Assembly: GCA_017798125.1 (NCBI GenBank)
Contig: CP059070.1
Location: 2,418,001 to 2,482,000 of the forward strand
Direction: 5' to 3'
Length of the DNA stretch: 64,000 nt
Source of the DNA: Cryomorphaceae bacterium
GTDB taxonomy: Bacteria; Bacteroidota; Bacteroidia; Flavobacteriales; ECT2AJA-044
In this document: positions 39,592 to 47,418 of the stretch, in pieces
How positions within the stretch are numbered: position 1 is the first letter of the stretch
Layout of the letters: every line of letters begins with the position of its first letter
Notes under the pieces: model-generated
Databases searched by the model: none
What the model was told of the DNA's origin: nothing
What the model saw: the letters and a program-made list of their open reading frames with translations, nothing else
Program-made: the position numbers and the translations under genes

Positions 39592-41220
39592 ATGAACCGA
39601 TTGGGTTTCTTTACGGATACGAGATGGCTCATCGCCGGATTGATGCTGATTCTGGTCTGCGCGGCGAATCATCGGGCCGTAGGCCAAACCAAATTAGAGA
39701 TTGTTCAAGCAGGAACACTGGCTGGTGATCGCACGGGCGGTAAGAACTGGCAGTACTTGACGGACAATGTGATCCTCAAGCAAGAAAGCACGCTCTTGTA
39801 CTGCGATTCAGCTATGCTGGATAAGACAAGGAACGATACGCGGATGTACGGCAATGTTCGCATTGTCGGAGACTCGGCAGATCTGCGCTGCGATAGTTTG
39901 TACTACCAAGGAAACACGAAGCGCGCGATGGCCTACTCAAACGTCATCTTGGACAATGGGGGGCTCACCTTGCGGACGCAGAGGCTCGATTGGGATCGAA
40001 ACAGAAACCTCGCCTACTACCTTACTGAAGGTTTCATCAAGGATGGGGATAAAGACTTGTATAGTCGTCGCGGGCGGTACGATATGGACCGAGATGAGTT
40101 CTTTTTAGGGACAGCGTTTCGCCTCGAGCACCCGAGTTACCTGATGGAGAGTGATACTCTTTTCTATAATTCAGCAACTGAAGTGGCCTACTTCTACGGC
40201 CCAACGTATATCTACAATGATGAGTCGACCATTTACTGCGAGAATGGTTGGTACGACACTCGTCAAGATCAGGCACAGTTTCAAGAGAATGCAGTGATGA
40301 CTAATGAAACGGCAGAACTGAGTGGTGATTCTCTGTTTTATGATCGAATTGCGGGTCTGGGTCGAGGATTCTGTTCGGTAGAGCTGCTAGACACAGCCGA
40401 GGGTGTCCGAATTATTGGCGACTACGGGGTATACTTCGAGGCCAACAAGTCAGGGAAGCTATGGGGACTGCCTACAGCCGTATTGGACTTTGGCGGAGAT
40501 TCCATGTACCTCCATGCCGATACCTTGCTGTGGTCTACGGATACCACCAATGCATCTCGACTTTCGAGCTATCCTTTTACCCGGTTCTTTCAAAACAGTA
40601 TGCAAGGTCAGTGTGATTCACTCCATTATACGGAACGAGACAGCCTGATTCATCTTTATCGTGACCCCATCATGTGGTCGGACCGCAATCAAATCACAGG
40701 AGACAGCATACGTGTGAAAATGCGGGCCTCGCGTTTGGATTCCATGTTCATAGATCGAGAGGCCTTTATTGTGGCTCAAGAGGACAGCTTGAAGTATCAG
40801 CAGATCAAGGGAAAAAGGATGATTGGCCTGTTCAACGAAAAAGAGTTGTACCGTTTGAACGTAAAGGGCAATGGACAATCCATATATTTCGTTCTGGAAG
40901 ACGACGGGGATTTCATCGGAATCAACAAGACGGAATGCTCGGATATGCATATCTATTTGCGCGACAATGACATTCACAGTATCTCCTTCATCAACAAACC
41001 CTCGTCGGACCTCATTCCGCCGCAAGAGCTTGAACCCTCGTCTTGGTATTTGGAGGGGTTTGCCTGGAAAGGCGCTTGGCGTCCATTGGATCGTTATGGG
41101 ATTTACGTGGATCCTCGTGAGCAGTTGGTCCCTCCCCCACCTCTGGAATCCGTCGAAGGAGGATCGGTTGAGCCCGAAGAGTTGGGAGAGCCGAGCGAGA
41201 TCGACCTTGCTGAAGATTGA
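39592..41220 (+). CDS. OstA-like periplasmic protein (LptA/LptD N-domain family)
   Basis: 542 aa. Start at the ATG 39592; the frame is open from a TTG at 39577, but MNRLGFF followed by a hydrophobic segment (WLIAGLMLILVCAANHRAVGQT) makes a proper signal peptide. Repeated beta-strand hairpins such as ILKQESTLLYCDSAML and MYGNVRIVGDSADLRCDSLYY are the OstA/LptA fold, repeated along about 400 residues. The C-terminal 30 residues are acidic and Pro-rich. Probably part of the lipopolysaccharide bridge between membranes, consistent with LptD at 47419; which step it serves is inference. Confidence 0.85.
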   Translation: MNRLGFFTDTRWLIAGLMLILVCAANHRAVGQTKLEIVQAGTLAGDRTGGKNWQYLTDNVILKQESTLLYCDSAMLDKTRNDTRMYGNVRIVGDSADLRCDSLYYQGNTKRAMAYSNVILDNGGLTLRTQRLDWDRNRNLAYYLTEGFIKDGDKDLYSRRGRYDMDRDEFFLGTAFRLEHPSYLMESDTLFYNSATEVAYFYGPTYIYNDESTIYCENGWYDTRQDQAQFQENAVMTNETAELSGDSLFYDRIAGLGRGFCSVELLDTAEGVRIIGDYGVYFEANKSGKLWGLPTAVLDFGGDSMYLHADTLLWSTDTTNASRLSSYPFTRFFQNSMQGQCDSLHYTERDSLIHLYRDPIMWSDRNQITGDSIRVKMRASRLDSMFIDREAFIVAQEDSLKYQQIKGKRMIGLFNEKELYRLNVKGNGQSIYFVLEDDGDFIGINKTECSDMHIYLRDNDIHSISFINKPSSDLIPPQELEPSSWYLEGFAWKGAWRPLDRYGIYVDPREQLVPPPPLESVEGGSVEPEELGEPSEIDLAED

Positions 41221-41755
41221 TCAGCTTGATCAGGAGCTCCTAGATCGCTCTTTCCAAGAAGCACTAAATCAAATACGCATGAAGCGGGGTCTCCAAAAAT
41301 TGGAGTACTCTAAAAACTTGGATTTCACGGCCACAGGTTACGCCGGAGAAATGGCCAGCTTTGATTTCTTTGGGCATGTTCATCCGCACAATGAGTCGCT
41401 TCGGACACCCGTTGATCGGATAAAAGCCCAATGGCCAGAAGTGCAATATACCGGTGAAAACCTGGCTGAATTCTCCCCCTATCGCATCAGCAAGATGAGA
41501 GCGAAGTACTTTATCCAGGAGAACGACGATGGAACTTATGATTGGCTCGACAGTCAAAAGAAGCCTCTAGAGCTGCACACCTACTACTCCTTTGCGGAGT
41601 TCGTCACAGACAAATGGATGGGTTCTAAAGGTCACCGACAAAACCTGCTGAACCCCAATTACGAATACCTCGGTATGGGTTATGCCCTTGATCAAAGGCA
41701 GTTTCCTGATGAAATTCCAATGGTCTACATTGTACAGAACTTTGCCTCGCCCTGA
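41207..41755 (+). CDS. CAP-domain (SCP/PR1-like) protein, start uncertain
   Basis: 182 aa if it starts at the TTG 41207, which overlaps the OstA-like stop by 14 bp. An ATG at 41096 in the same frame would add 37 residues but overlap by 125 bp. The CAP core is clear: helix one FQEALNQIRMKRGLQKL, FDFFGHVHP with a metal-site histidine, GENLAEF, and KGHRQNLLNPNYEYLGMGYA with the second histidine. Bacterial CAP proteins are usually exported, yet no convincing signal peptide precedes this one. The next ATG (41280) would cut into helix one. Possibly a frameshifted fusion with the upstream gene, or a protein exported with it. Confidence 0.75.
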   Translation: MLKIDQLDQELLDRSFQEALNQIRMKRGLQKLEYSKNLDFTATGYAGEMASFDFFGHVHPHNESLRTPVDRIKAQWPEVQYTGENLAEFSPYRISKMRAKYFIQENDDGTYDWLDSQKKPLELHTYYSFAEFVTDKWMGSKGHRQNLLNPNYEYLGMGYALDQRQFPDEIPMVYIVQNFASP

Positions 41756-41791
41756 TCAAATTTTTATCTTTAGTGCAAGCACTTAGAAACT

Positions 41792-42109
41792 ATGGCAGAA
41801 AGAGTCTACAAGTCCTTCAAGGAATTTTACCCGTACTACCTGACAGAACACAGTAAGCGAGGGACCCGAATCACCCATTTTATCGGTACCTCGCTGTTCA
41901 TTCTCTTGGTGCTTTACAGCCTAGTCATGGGTAATGGATGGCTGTTCCTCATGGGTGTAGTCCTGGCCTATGGCTGGGCTTGGATTGGTCACTTCTTCAT
42001 CGAGAAAAACAAACCAGCCACCTTCCAATACCCACTGTGGAGTTTGGCTTCCGATTTTAAACTATACTTTCAGATTCTCGGCGGAAAAGAAGGCTTTACG
42101 GCGAAGTAA
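41792..42109 (+). CDS. DUF962/Mpo1-like membrane protein
   Basis: 105 aa with two hydrophobic helices (about 30-48 and 50-66). The family pattern FYPYYLTEHS...TRITHFIGTSL then GWAWIGHFFIEKN and FQYPLWSLASDF is present, with the conserved histidines expected for a metal-dependent site. The yeast relative Mpo1 is a dioxygenase in fatty-acid alpha-oxidation; the bacterial role is unknown. It starts 36 bases after the CAP gene and may share its transcript. Confidence 0.85.
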   Translation: MAERVYKSFKEFYPYYLTEHSKRGTRITHFIGTSLFILLVLYSLVMGNGWLFLMGVVLAYGWAWIGHFFIEKNKPATFQYPLWSLASDFKLYFQILGGKEGFTAK

Positions 42110-42118
42110 AGTCCGTTT

Positions 42119-42604
42119 TTAAGCCATGAGCTGGCTGTGCCAGCTGTGTTTGACTGGAACTTCCCAGTTCTGGTTCAAATCTCCTACACTTTCAACCATG
42201 TTGTTGAAGACTATGGTCTCGTCGGTCACCTGACCATTGGCCAAGGCTTCTTGAAAGGCGGATAAATTCATGGTCCCAATTCCTTCACCATCTCGATAAT
42301 GGATGATGGTACGGTCGAATAAACTCAGATTCAACTCCTTTTCTATTCCTTGAATGGCTCGGACGGAGGAGTCAATACTACATCCTGAAGCACCTGCTTG
42401 ACGCTCATCAACCGTCAAAATGATAAAACGATCGTACAGGACGGTAAAGGACGCTTTTAGATCGTTCTGGTGAGCAGTCCATTGTTCCGTGAAATTGAGG
42501 AGAAAGGCACTGATGACTTCAATTTCCTCAACAGTCATGGCTCGATCACATTGGTAGAACCAAACGCGAGCATGATCGGGCATTTCAGAAAAGGGCACGT
42601 ACAT
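42119..42604 (-). CDS. Conserved Bacteroidota protein of unknown function
   Basis: 161 aa, soluble, no signal peptide. The pattern RVWFYQCDR...AFLLNFTEQWTAHQNDLKAS...DERQAGASGCSIDSSV is one I associate with a conserved family often labelled ABC transporter ATPase in databases. There is no Walker motif, so that label is unsupported. It is last in a minus-strand run and separated by 1 bp from the Fe-S gene ahead of it. Confidence 0.65.
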   Translation of the reverse strand: MYVPFSEMPDHARVWFYQCDRAMTVEEIEVISAFLLNFTEQWTAHQNDLKASFTVLYDRFIILTVDERQAGASGCSIDSSVRAIQGIEKELNLSLFDRTIIHYRDGEGIGTMNLSAFQEALANGQVTDETIVFNNMVESVGDLNQNWEVPVKHSWHSQLMA

Positions 42605-42605
42605 G

Positions 42606-43397
42606 TTACAGGTCTTTTGCAGTAGCTAGTATTTCTGCAATATCGTAAACTTTAATACTTTCTTCTTTCTCTGCGTTCTTCACACCATCGGTCATCATGG
42701 TGTTGCAGAAAGGACATCCCGCCGCAATGATGTCCGGCTTGGTCTCCAGAGCTTCTTCCGTACGCTCAATATTGACATCCTTATTGCCCTTCTCTGGCTC
42801 TTTAAACATCTGAGCACCACCAGCGCCGCAACAGAAACCGTTCGACTTACAGCGACGCATTTCTACGAGCTCAGCATCCAACTTGCGAATCAACTCCCGT
42901 GGAGCTTCGTAGACGTCATTCGCCCGACCTAAATAGCACGGGTCATGGAAAGTGATTCGTCTACCCTTAAATTCACCGCCTTCAATGGTCAAGCGACCAT
43001 CATTGAGTAACTTTTGGAGGAACTGGCTGTGGTGTTGAACGTCGTAGTTGCCACCCAGCTCCGGGTATTCATTTTTTAAGGTGTTGAAGCAATGAGGACA
43101 TGTGGTCACGATGTTCTTGATCTCGTACATGTTCAAGACCTCGATGTTCATCATGGCCTGCATTTGGAAAAGAAATTCATTTCCAGCGCGCTTGGCCGGA
43201 TCTCCCGTACAATTCTCCTCGGTTCCGAGGACGGCAAAAGAAACTCCAGCATTATTCAAGAGCTTGACAAATGCCCGCGTGATCTTCTTAGCTCGATCAT
43301 CAAAACTTCCGGCGCATCCTACCCAAAACAGGACTTCCGGTGTTTCACCTGCGGCCATCATTTCGGCCATCGTCCGTACGTTCAATCCTTCACTCAT
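42606..43397 (-). CDS. CCG-domain Fe-S oxidoreductase subunit (HdrB/GlpC-like)
   Basis: 263 aa, cytosolic. Two cysteine-rich CCG-type segments are visible: GCAGSFDDR (residue 28 on) with TTCPHCFNTLK, and HDPCYLGR with NGFCCGAGGAQMF and AAGCPFCNTMM. Such domains bind unusual Fe-S clusters in heterodisulfide reductases, GlpC and lactate oxidation proteins. With the membrane Fe-S protein at 43817 it likely forms an electron-transfer pair to quinone. The 8-bp overlap with the HAD gene shows coupled translation. Confidence 0.88.
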   Translation of the reverse strand: MSEGLNVRTMAEMMAAGETPEVLFWVGCAGSFDDRAKKITRAFVKLLNNAGVSFAVLGTEENCTGDPAKRAGNEFLFQMQAMMNIEVLNMYEIKNIVTTCPHCFNTLKNEYPELGGNYDVQHHSQFLQKLLNDGRLTIEGGEFKGRRITFHDPCYLGRANDVYEAPRELIRKLDAELVEMRRCKSNGFCCGAGGAQMFKEPEKGNKDVNIERTEEALETKPDIIAAGCPFCNTMMTDGVKNAEKEESIKVYDIAEILATAKDL

Positions 43398-43824
43398 GAT
43401 CTCCTTTGAATACTTGTATCGTAACTTCTTTATCCACTAAGTCCGTAAAACGGCCTTTATAACGGGTCGCGCGTACCAAATGATTGTCGACCCAATGATA
43501 ATTTCCCCCACGCGGTTTACCCATCAACAATCCATGGTACTTGAATCCATGTCGGTCTAGCCAATCTGTGGTTACCTCGCGATGATCCTCGGTTCGTGAG
43601 GTGAAGAACGTGATGATGTGTCCTTCGTCATACCATTTGTTTAAGGTGGCCAGGGCATCTGGATATACCTCCGCCGTCGCCATCCGTTCTGGTTCTTCAT
43701 TGGGAATATCGTCACAAATGGTTCCATCGATATCAATAAGGTAGTTCTTTACCTTATTGGGCAAGGTTGGACTTAGGTGATTTCCCAGCTCGTCTTCTAA
43801 AGGAATTAATTCCTGATCACTCAT
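43390..43824 (-). CDS. HAD-like phosphatase-family protein
   Basis: 144 aa. DIDGTICDD (about residues 31-39) is HAD motif I with both aspartates, and FFTSRTEDHR is motif II (S/T). The end NYHWVDNHLV contains a late Asp, but motif III lysine is not clear. Relatives are sometimes labelled phosphoheptose isomerase, which does not fit this fold. It sits between two Fe-S protein genes, overlapping each by 8 bp, an arrangement that implies a shared regulation rather than an obvious shared reaction. Confidence 0.75.
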   Translation of the reverse strand: MSDQELIPLEDELGNHLSPTLPNKVKNYLIDIDGTICDDIPNEEPERMATAEVYPDALATLNKWYDEGHIITFFTSRTEDHREVTTDWLDRHGFKYHGLLMGKPRGGNYHWVDNHLVRATRYKGRFTDLVDKEVTIQVFKGDHE

Positions 43825-45145
43825 CTTTCCAGTTTAATCGGTCCGCAGCGGAAAAGGCCCAAGGCGCTCCATTATTCTCCACATTGGTCATCATTACATT
43901 CAATTGACTCGGAGCTGCTGATTCTTCCATCACCAAGTATCGGCGCATATCCACAATAATGGAGAGTGGGTCAATATTGATGGGGCAGGCATCCACACAA
44001 GCGTTACAGCTCGTACATGCCCACAATTCTTCTCGGCTAATGTGACCGTCCAATAAAGAAGAACCGTCGTCTTGGAAGGTTCCTCCGTTGGCGTCAATAT
44101 TCTTTCCAACAATCTCTAAGCGATCGCGGGTGTCCATCATGATCTTTCTCGGTGAAAGCTCCTTCCCCGTTTGATTGGCCGGGCAGGCACTGGTACATCG
44201 TCCGCACTCCGTACAGCTGTAAGCGTTCATCAACTGAACCCAGTTCAGGTCCATCACATCCTTGGCACCAAATCGACCGGGCTGCTCTGCTCCTTCTGCT
44301 GGAGCAGCAAATGGATCTGCATTGGGGTCCATCATCATTTTGACTTCCTTGGTCACCTCCGGCATATTCGTGAATCGCCCTTTTGCTTTTAGGTTGGAGA
44401 ACCAAACATTGGGGAACGCCAGGATAATGTGGAAGTGCTTAGAAACGACTAGGTAGTTCAAAAAGGCCAGGATTCCGATGATGTGGAACCACCATGCACC
44501 GCGCTCCACCATGATCAACCAACTGTCCGAGAAGCCCGAAAGAATGGGAGCCATCATCCATGAACTAATGGGATACCATCCCGCAGCGGTGTAGTGCTCT
44601 ACTCCACGGCTTTGAAGAACGAGGTCTGCCCCATTCATTTTTAAGAAGGCCAGCATCAAGAGAATCTCGGCAACCAAAATGATCGTCGCATCCTTCGTTG
44701 GCCACCCCTTCATTTCCTTATTCCAAAATCGAGGAATCTGAGAAATGTAGCGGCGGGTCAGGAATACCACGCAAGCCAGTAATACGCCCAGGGCAAGGAT
44801 TTCAAAAGCCCCGATCAAGAAGTCGTAAAGAGGACCGAGGAAGGCGAATACTCGATGCGTTCCCAATACACCGTCAATGATAATTTCAAGAACTTCAATA
44901 TTGATGATGACAAATCCGGCGTAAATCACAATGTGAAGAAAACCGGCAACGGGTCTTCGTACCATCTTACTTTGCCCAAGGGCCACTCGAGTCATCTCAG
45001 CCCAACGGGCACTAGGATTATCGGTGCGATCGACGTCCTTTCCCAGTTTAATGTTTCGTCTAATCCGCCCCACATTTCGGGCAAACAAAAAGATTGCGGC
45101 ACCCAAAAAGGCGATAAAAATGATGTTGGCTAGTCCAAAGTGCAT
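43817..45145 (-). CDS. Membrane-bound 4Fe-4S oxidoreductase (HdrE/NarI-like plus ferredoxin domain)
   Basis: 442 aa. The N-terminal half has about six transmembrane helices with histidines in VAGFLHIVIYAGF and WWFHIIGILAF that could ligate heme b. The C-terminal half carries two [4Fe-4S] motifs, CTECGRCTSACP and CTSCNACVDACP, about 75 residues apart. This resembles quinone-linked heterodisulfide-reductase-like complexes. Partnered with the CCG protein at 42606. The true electron donor is unknown. It overlaps the MCE gene by one base. Confidence 0.88.
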   Translation of the reverse strand: MHFGLANIIFIAFLGAAIFLFARNVGRIRRNIKLGKDVDRTDNPSARWAEMTRVALGQSKMVRRPVAGFLHIVIYAGFVIINIEVLEIIIDGVLGTHRVFAFLGPLYDFLIGAFEILALGVLLACVVFLTRRYISQIPRFWNKEMKGWPTKDATIILVAEILLMLAFLKMNGADLVLQSRGVEHYTAAGWYPISSWMMAPILSGFSDSWLIMVERGAWWFHIIGILAFLNYLVVSKHFHIILAFPNVWFSNLKAKGRFTNMPEVTKEVKMMMDPNADPFAAPAEGAEQPGRFGAKDVMDLNWVQLMNAYSCTECGRCTSACPANQTGKELSPRKIMMDTRDRLEIVGKNIDANGGTFQDDGSSLLDGHISREELWACTSCNACVDACPINIDPLSIIVDMRRYLVMEESAAPSQLNVMMTNVENNGAPWAFSAADRLNWKDE

Positions 45146-46140
45146 TACTCCTCTTCTTTATCTTCTTCAACCGGCTCTTGATAACCTTTGTTCCCGCCAA
45201 AAACCGAGAATCGAACGTATCGAGAAGGATTCATTTTCAAATCATACAAGAGTTCCGAAAGCTCTTCGGTACTCTGAGCCAAGTTGTCGTAGAGTGCTTC
45301 GTCTTGGGACAGTTTTCCCAATGTTCCCTCTCCCGCTTCAATTCGGGCCGTAAGCGAATCTATCCGCGCCATAACAGAATTTAAGTTTTCCATGGTAGAA
45401 ATGAAGTCCACCTGCGCTAGAGAGTCAGAAACATTCGCCAAGTTCGACATCAGACGAGCGTAGTCCTCTTCAGACCCTTCAAGAGTTTCTGTTATGCTGT
45501 CCAAATGGACAATGATGTTGTTAAAACTTTGCTCATTCCCGGTAACTACCCGGTTGATGGACAGAATGGTTTGCTGAAGAGCCGTAAAGGTCGCCTCGAC
45601 CTCCGCAAAGGTATTTTCAAACTGACTACGCGATTCCTTGTCAAAAAAGGCCTGTACGTAGACCAATACACTGTCCAAGCTATTCAAAAGGTCTTCCGCC
45701 TTCGCCTTGATTGGAGCCACTTCCTGATTCACCGCATCCTGCAAGGAAAGCTCCGTCGCTCCGGTCAATGTATCTCCCGTGGCCGCAATGGGTCCTTCGG
45801 CTAGATTGATTTTAATTGCTTTGGTTCCGAGCAGATCCAGGGCATAAATCTCAGCAACGGCATTTTGCGAGATGGGAAAATCATCCTGCATGGACCAAGA
45901 CACCAAGAGCTTTCCACTTCCATCTGGATGAAAACCCACTTCCTTCACATACCCCACCTGAAAGCCATTGAGGGTAACCGGACGGTCTTTAATGAGCCCA
46001 TCGACAGTCTCATAAACGGAGTAAAAAACACGCTCATCCGAAAACACATCGTTTTTCTTGAGCCAATTGAATCCCCACACGGCAAGCGCAATGGTGGCCA
46101 CGGCAATCAACCCGATATAAGTCTCTCTAGAAATCTTCAA
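45145..46140 (-). CDS. MlaD/MCE-family lipid-transport protein
   Basis: 331 aa. A single N-terminal membrane anchor (GLIAVATIALAVWGFNWL) precedes the MCE domain (about 38-115) with VTLNGFQVGYVKEVGF. A long helical region with heptad-like spacing (about 130-300) and an acidic tail (EPVEEDKEEE) follow. In Mla systems such proteins shuttle phospholipids across the periplasm. No MlaE permease or MlaF ATPase is adjacent, so partners must lie elsewhere. Located between the amidase and Fe-S genes. Confidence 0.88.
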   Translation of the reverse strand: MKISRETYIGLIAVATIALAVWGFNWLKKNDVFSDERVFYSVYETVDGLIKDRPVTLNGFQVGYVKEVGFHPDGSGKLLVSWSMQDDFPISQNAVAEIYALDLLGTKAIKINLAEGPIAATGDTLTGATELSLQDAVNQEVAPIKAKAEDLLNSLDSVLVYVQAFFDKESRSQFENTFAEVEATFTALQQTILSINRVVTGNEQSFNNIIVHLDSITETLEGSEEDYARLMSNLANVSDSLAQVDFISTMENLNSVMARIDSLTARIEAGEGTLGKLSQDEALYDNLAQSTEELSELLYDLKMNPSRYVRFSVFGGNKGYQEPVEEDKEEE

Positions 46141-46192
46141 ACTGGGGGTATTAAGCGTTTACGCAATAATAGCGATTAATGGGCGAACAACC

Positions 46193-47350
46193 TTAGGGTT
46201 TAGACTCGTAGGCACGGGCTTCTTCGATGGAAATTCGGTCCCCTTTGTAATAGGCAATCACAAAGGCAGAAGAAAAGCCTCGCTCTATTGCTTCTGACTT
46301 CAATTTCTGTGCCTCTTCCATAGTTCCACACGCTCCATAAGCGTATTTGTAGTACCCGTTGGACTCCATCATGACCAGAGGCCACAAGCCCTGAAAACGC
46401 GAATCTCTGAGCGGAACTTGAGACGAAAGCGTGGCCAATTGAATTCGGTAAATCAAATCTCGCTCGACGGGTTCCTCATTTTCCATTTCTTTAATTTCAG
46501 AAGCCACTGGTGTTGCGCCTTGCGGCGCGATATTCTCTGGCTCCCGCTTCTGTCCCGGCTCTACTCCGGATTCCCGATCCAGCTTATACTGCTTAAAAGC
46601 CCGATAGATGGCGGACGCCATGTAATCCTGACCCGCTTCAGACTTGAGGAAGTCCTTCTCTTTGGGATTACTCAAAAAACCGAGCTCCACCAAGACCGAT
46701 GGCATAACGGTGCGGGAAATGACGTAAAACCCGGCTTGCTTAACCCCTCGATCACGCCGCTTAACCCGCTCCCGGAATTGGTATTGAATATTGCTGGCTA
46801 ATTCCAGGCTTTGGTCAATAAAGTTTCGCTGATTCAAGCTCAATGCAATGTAGCTCTCAGGAGCACTAGGGTCAAACCCTGCGTATTTGTCTTGATAATC
46901 CTCCTCCAAGAGAATGACCGAATTTTCTCTTTTGGCGACTTCAAGCTGTGCATTGGTTTTGTGCATTCCAATGGTCCAGGTTTCGGTTCCGTAGGCATCG
47001 GTGCGCGAAACTCCGTTACAGTGAATGGAAATAAAGATGTCTCCTTGGACTCTATTGGCGAGTTGTGTGCGCTCCCAAAGCTCGAGGAACACATCGGTTC
47101 GACGCGTGTAGATCACTTCTACATCAGGGAGGTTTTCCTCAATATAAGCCCCGAGTTTTAGGGCAACCGACAAGGACACATCCTTCTCGTATGTTTTGGG
47201 ACCGCTTAGATTGTGCGTTCCAGAATCTTTTCCTCCGTGACCAGCATCAATCACGACACGCTCGATCTTGTCGGGATCATTCGCGGGTTCCATGAAACTC
47301 AACAAAGGAACCGCCAGGGTCACAAGAATCAGCAGCAATAGGCGTTTCAC
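46193..47350 (-). CDS. N-acetylmuramoyl-L-alanine amidase with SPOR-like C-terminus
   Basis: 385 aa from the GTG at 47350, which places a hydrophobic signal (VKRLLLLILVTLAVPLLSF) at the N-terminus; the frame runs further upstream to 47497 across the divergent gene and is rejected there. Amidase_3 motifs: VVIDAGHGGKDSG with the first zinc His, the Glu in KTYEKDVSLSVAL, SIHCNG with a second His, and VLVELGFLSNPKE with the catalytic Glu. Residues about 310-380 (YRIQLATLSSQVPL ... AYGACGTMEEAQKL) look like a SPOR domain that binds denuded glycan at the division site. It cleaves peptide stems from peptidoglycan in the periplasm. Confidence 0.92.
   Translation of the reverse strand: MKRLLLLILVTLAVPLLSFMEPANDPDKIERVVIDAGHGGKDSGTHNLSGPKTYEKDVSLSVALKLGAYIEENLPDVEVIYTRRTDVFLELWERTQLANRVQGDIFISIHCNGVSRTDAYGTETWTIGMHKTNAQLEVAKRENSVILLEEDYQDKYAGFDPSAPESYIALSLNQRNFIDQSLELASNIQYQFRERVKRRDRGVKQAGFYVISRTVMPSVLVELGFLSNPKEKDFLKSEAGQDYMASAIYRAFKQYKLDRESGVEPGQKREPENIAPQGATPVASEIKEMENEEPVERDLIYRIQLATLSSQVPLRDSRFQGLWPLVMMESNGYYKYAYGACGTMEEAQKLKSEAIERGFSSAFVIAYYKGDRISIEEARAYESKP
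46514..46530 (+). repeat. Dispersed GAT-hairpin in the amidase gene
   Basis: Arms GCGCC/GGCGC with a four-base loop TTGC, then GAT. It reads IAPQGA in the linker between amidase and SPOR domains. Confidence 0.6.
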
Positions 47351-47418
47351 TATCGGACTATTTTTAATACGTACCTTTGACGGCACCGCGGTTTGATACA
47401 AACTTACGACACTTGCCC

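Noticed and set aside
42119-42604. Calling this gene an ABC transporter ATPase
   Set aside because: No Walker A, Walker B or signature motif is present.
43390-43824. Calling this gene phosphoheptose isomerase
   Set aside because: The sequence has HAD motifs (DIDGT, TSR), not a SIS-domain isomerase.
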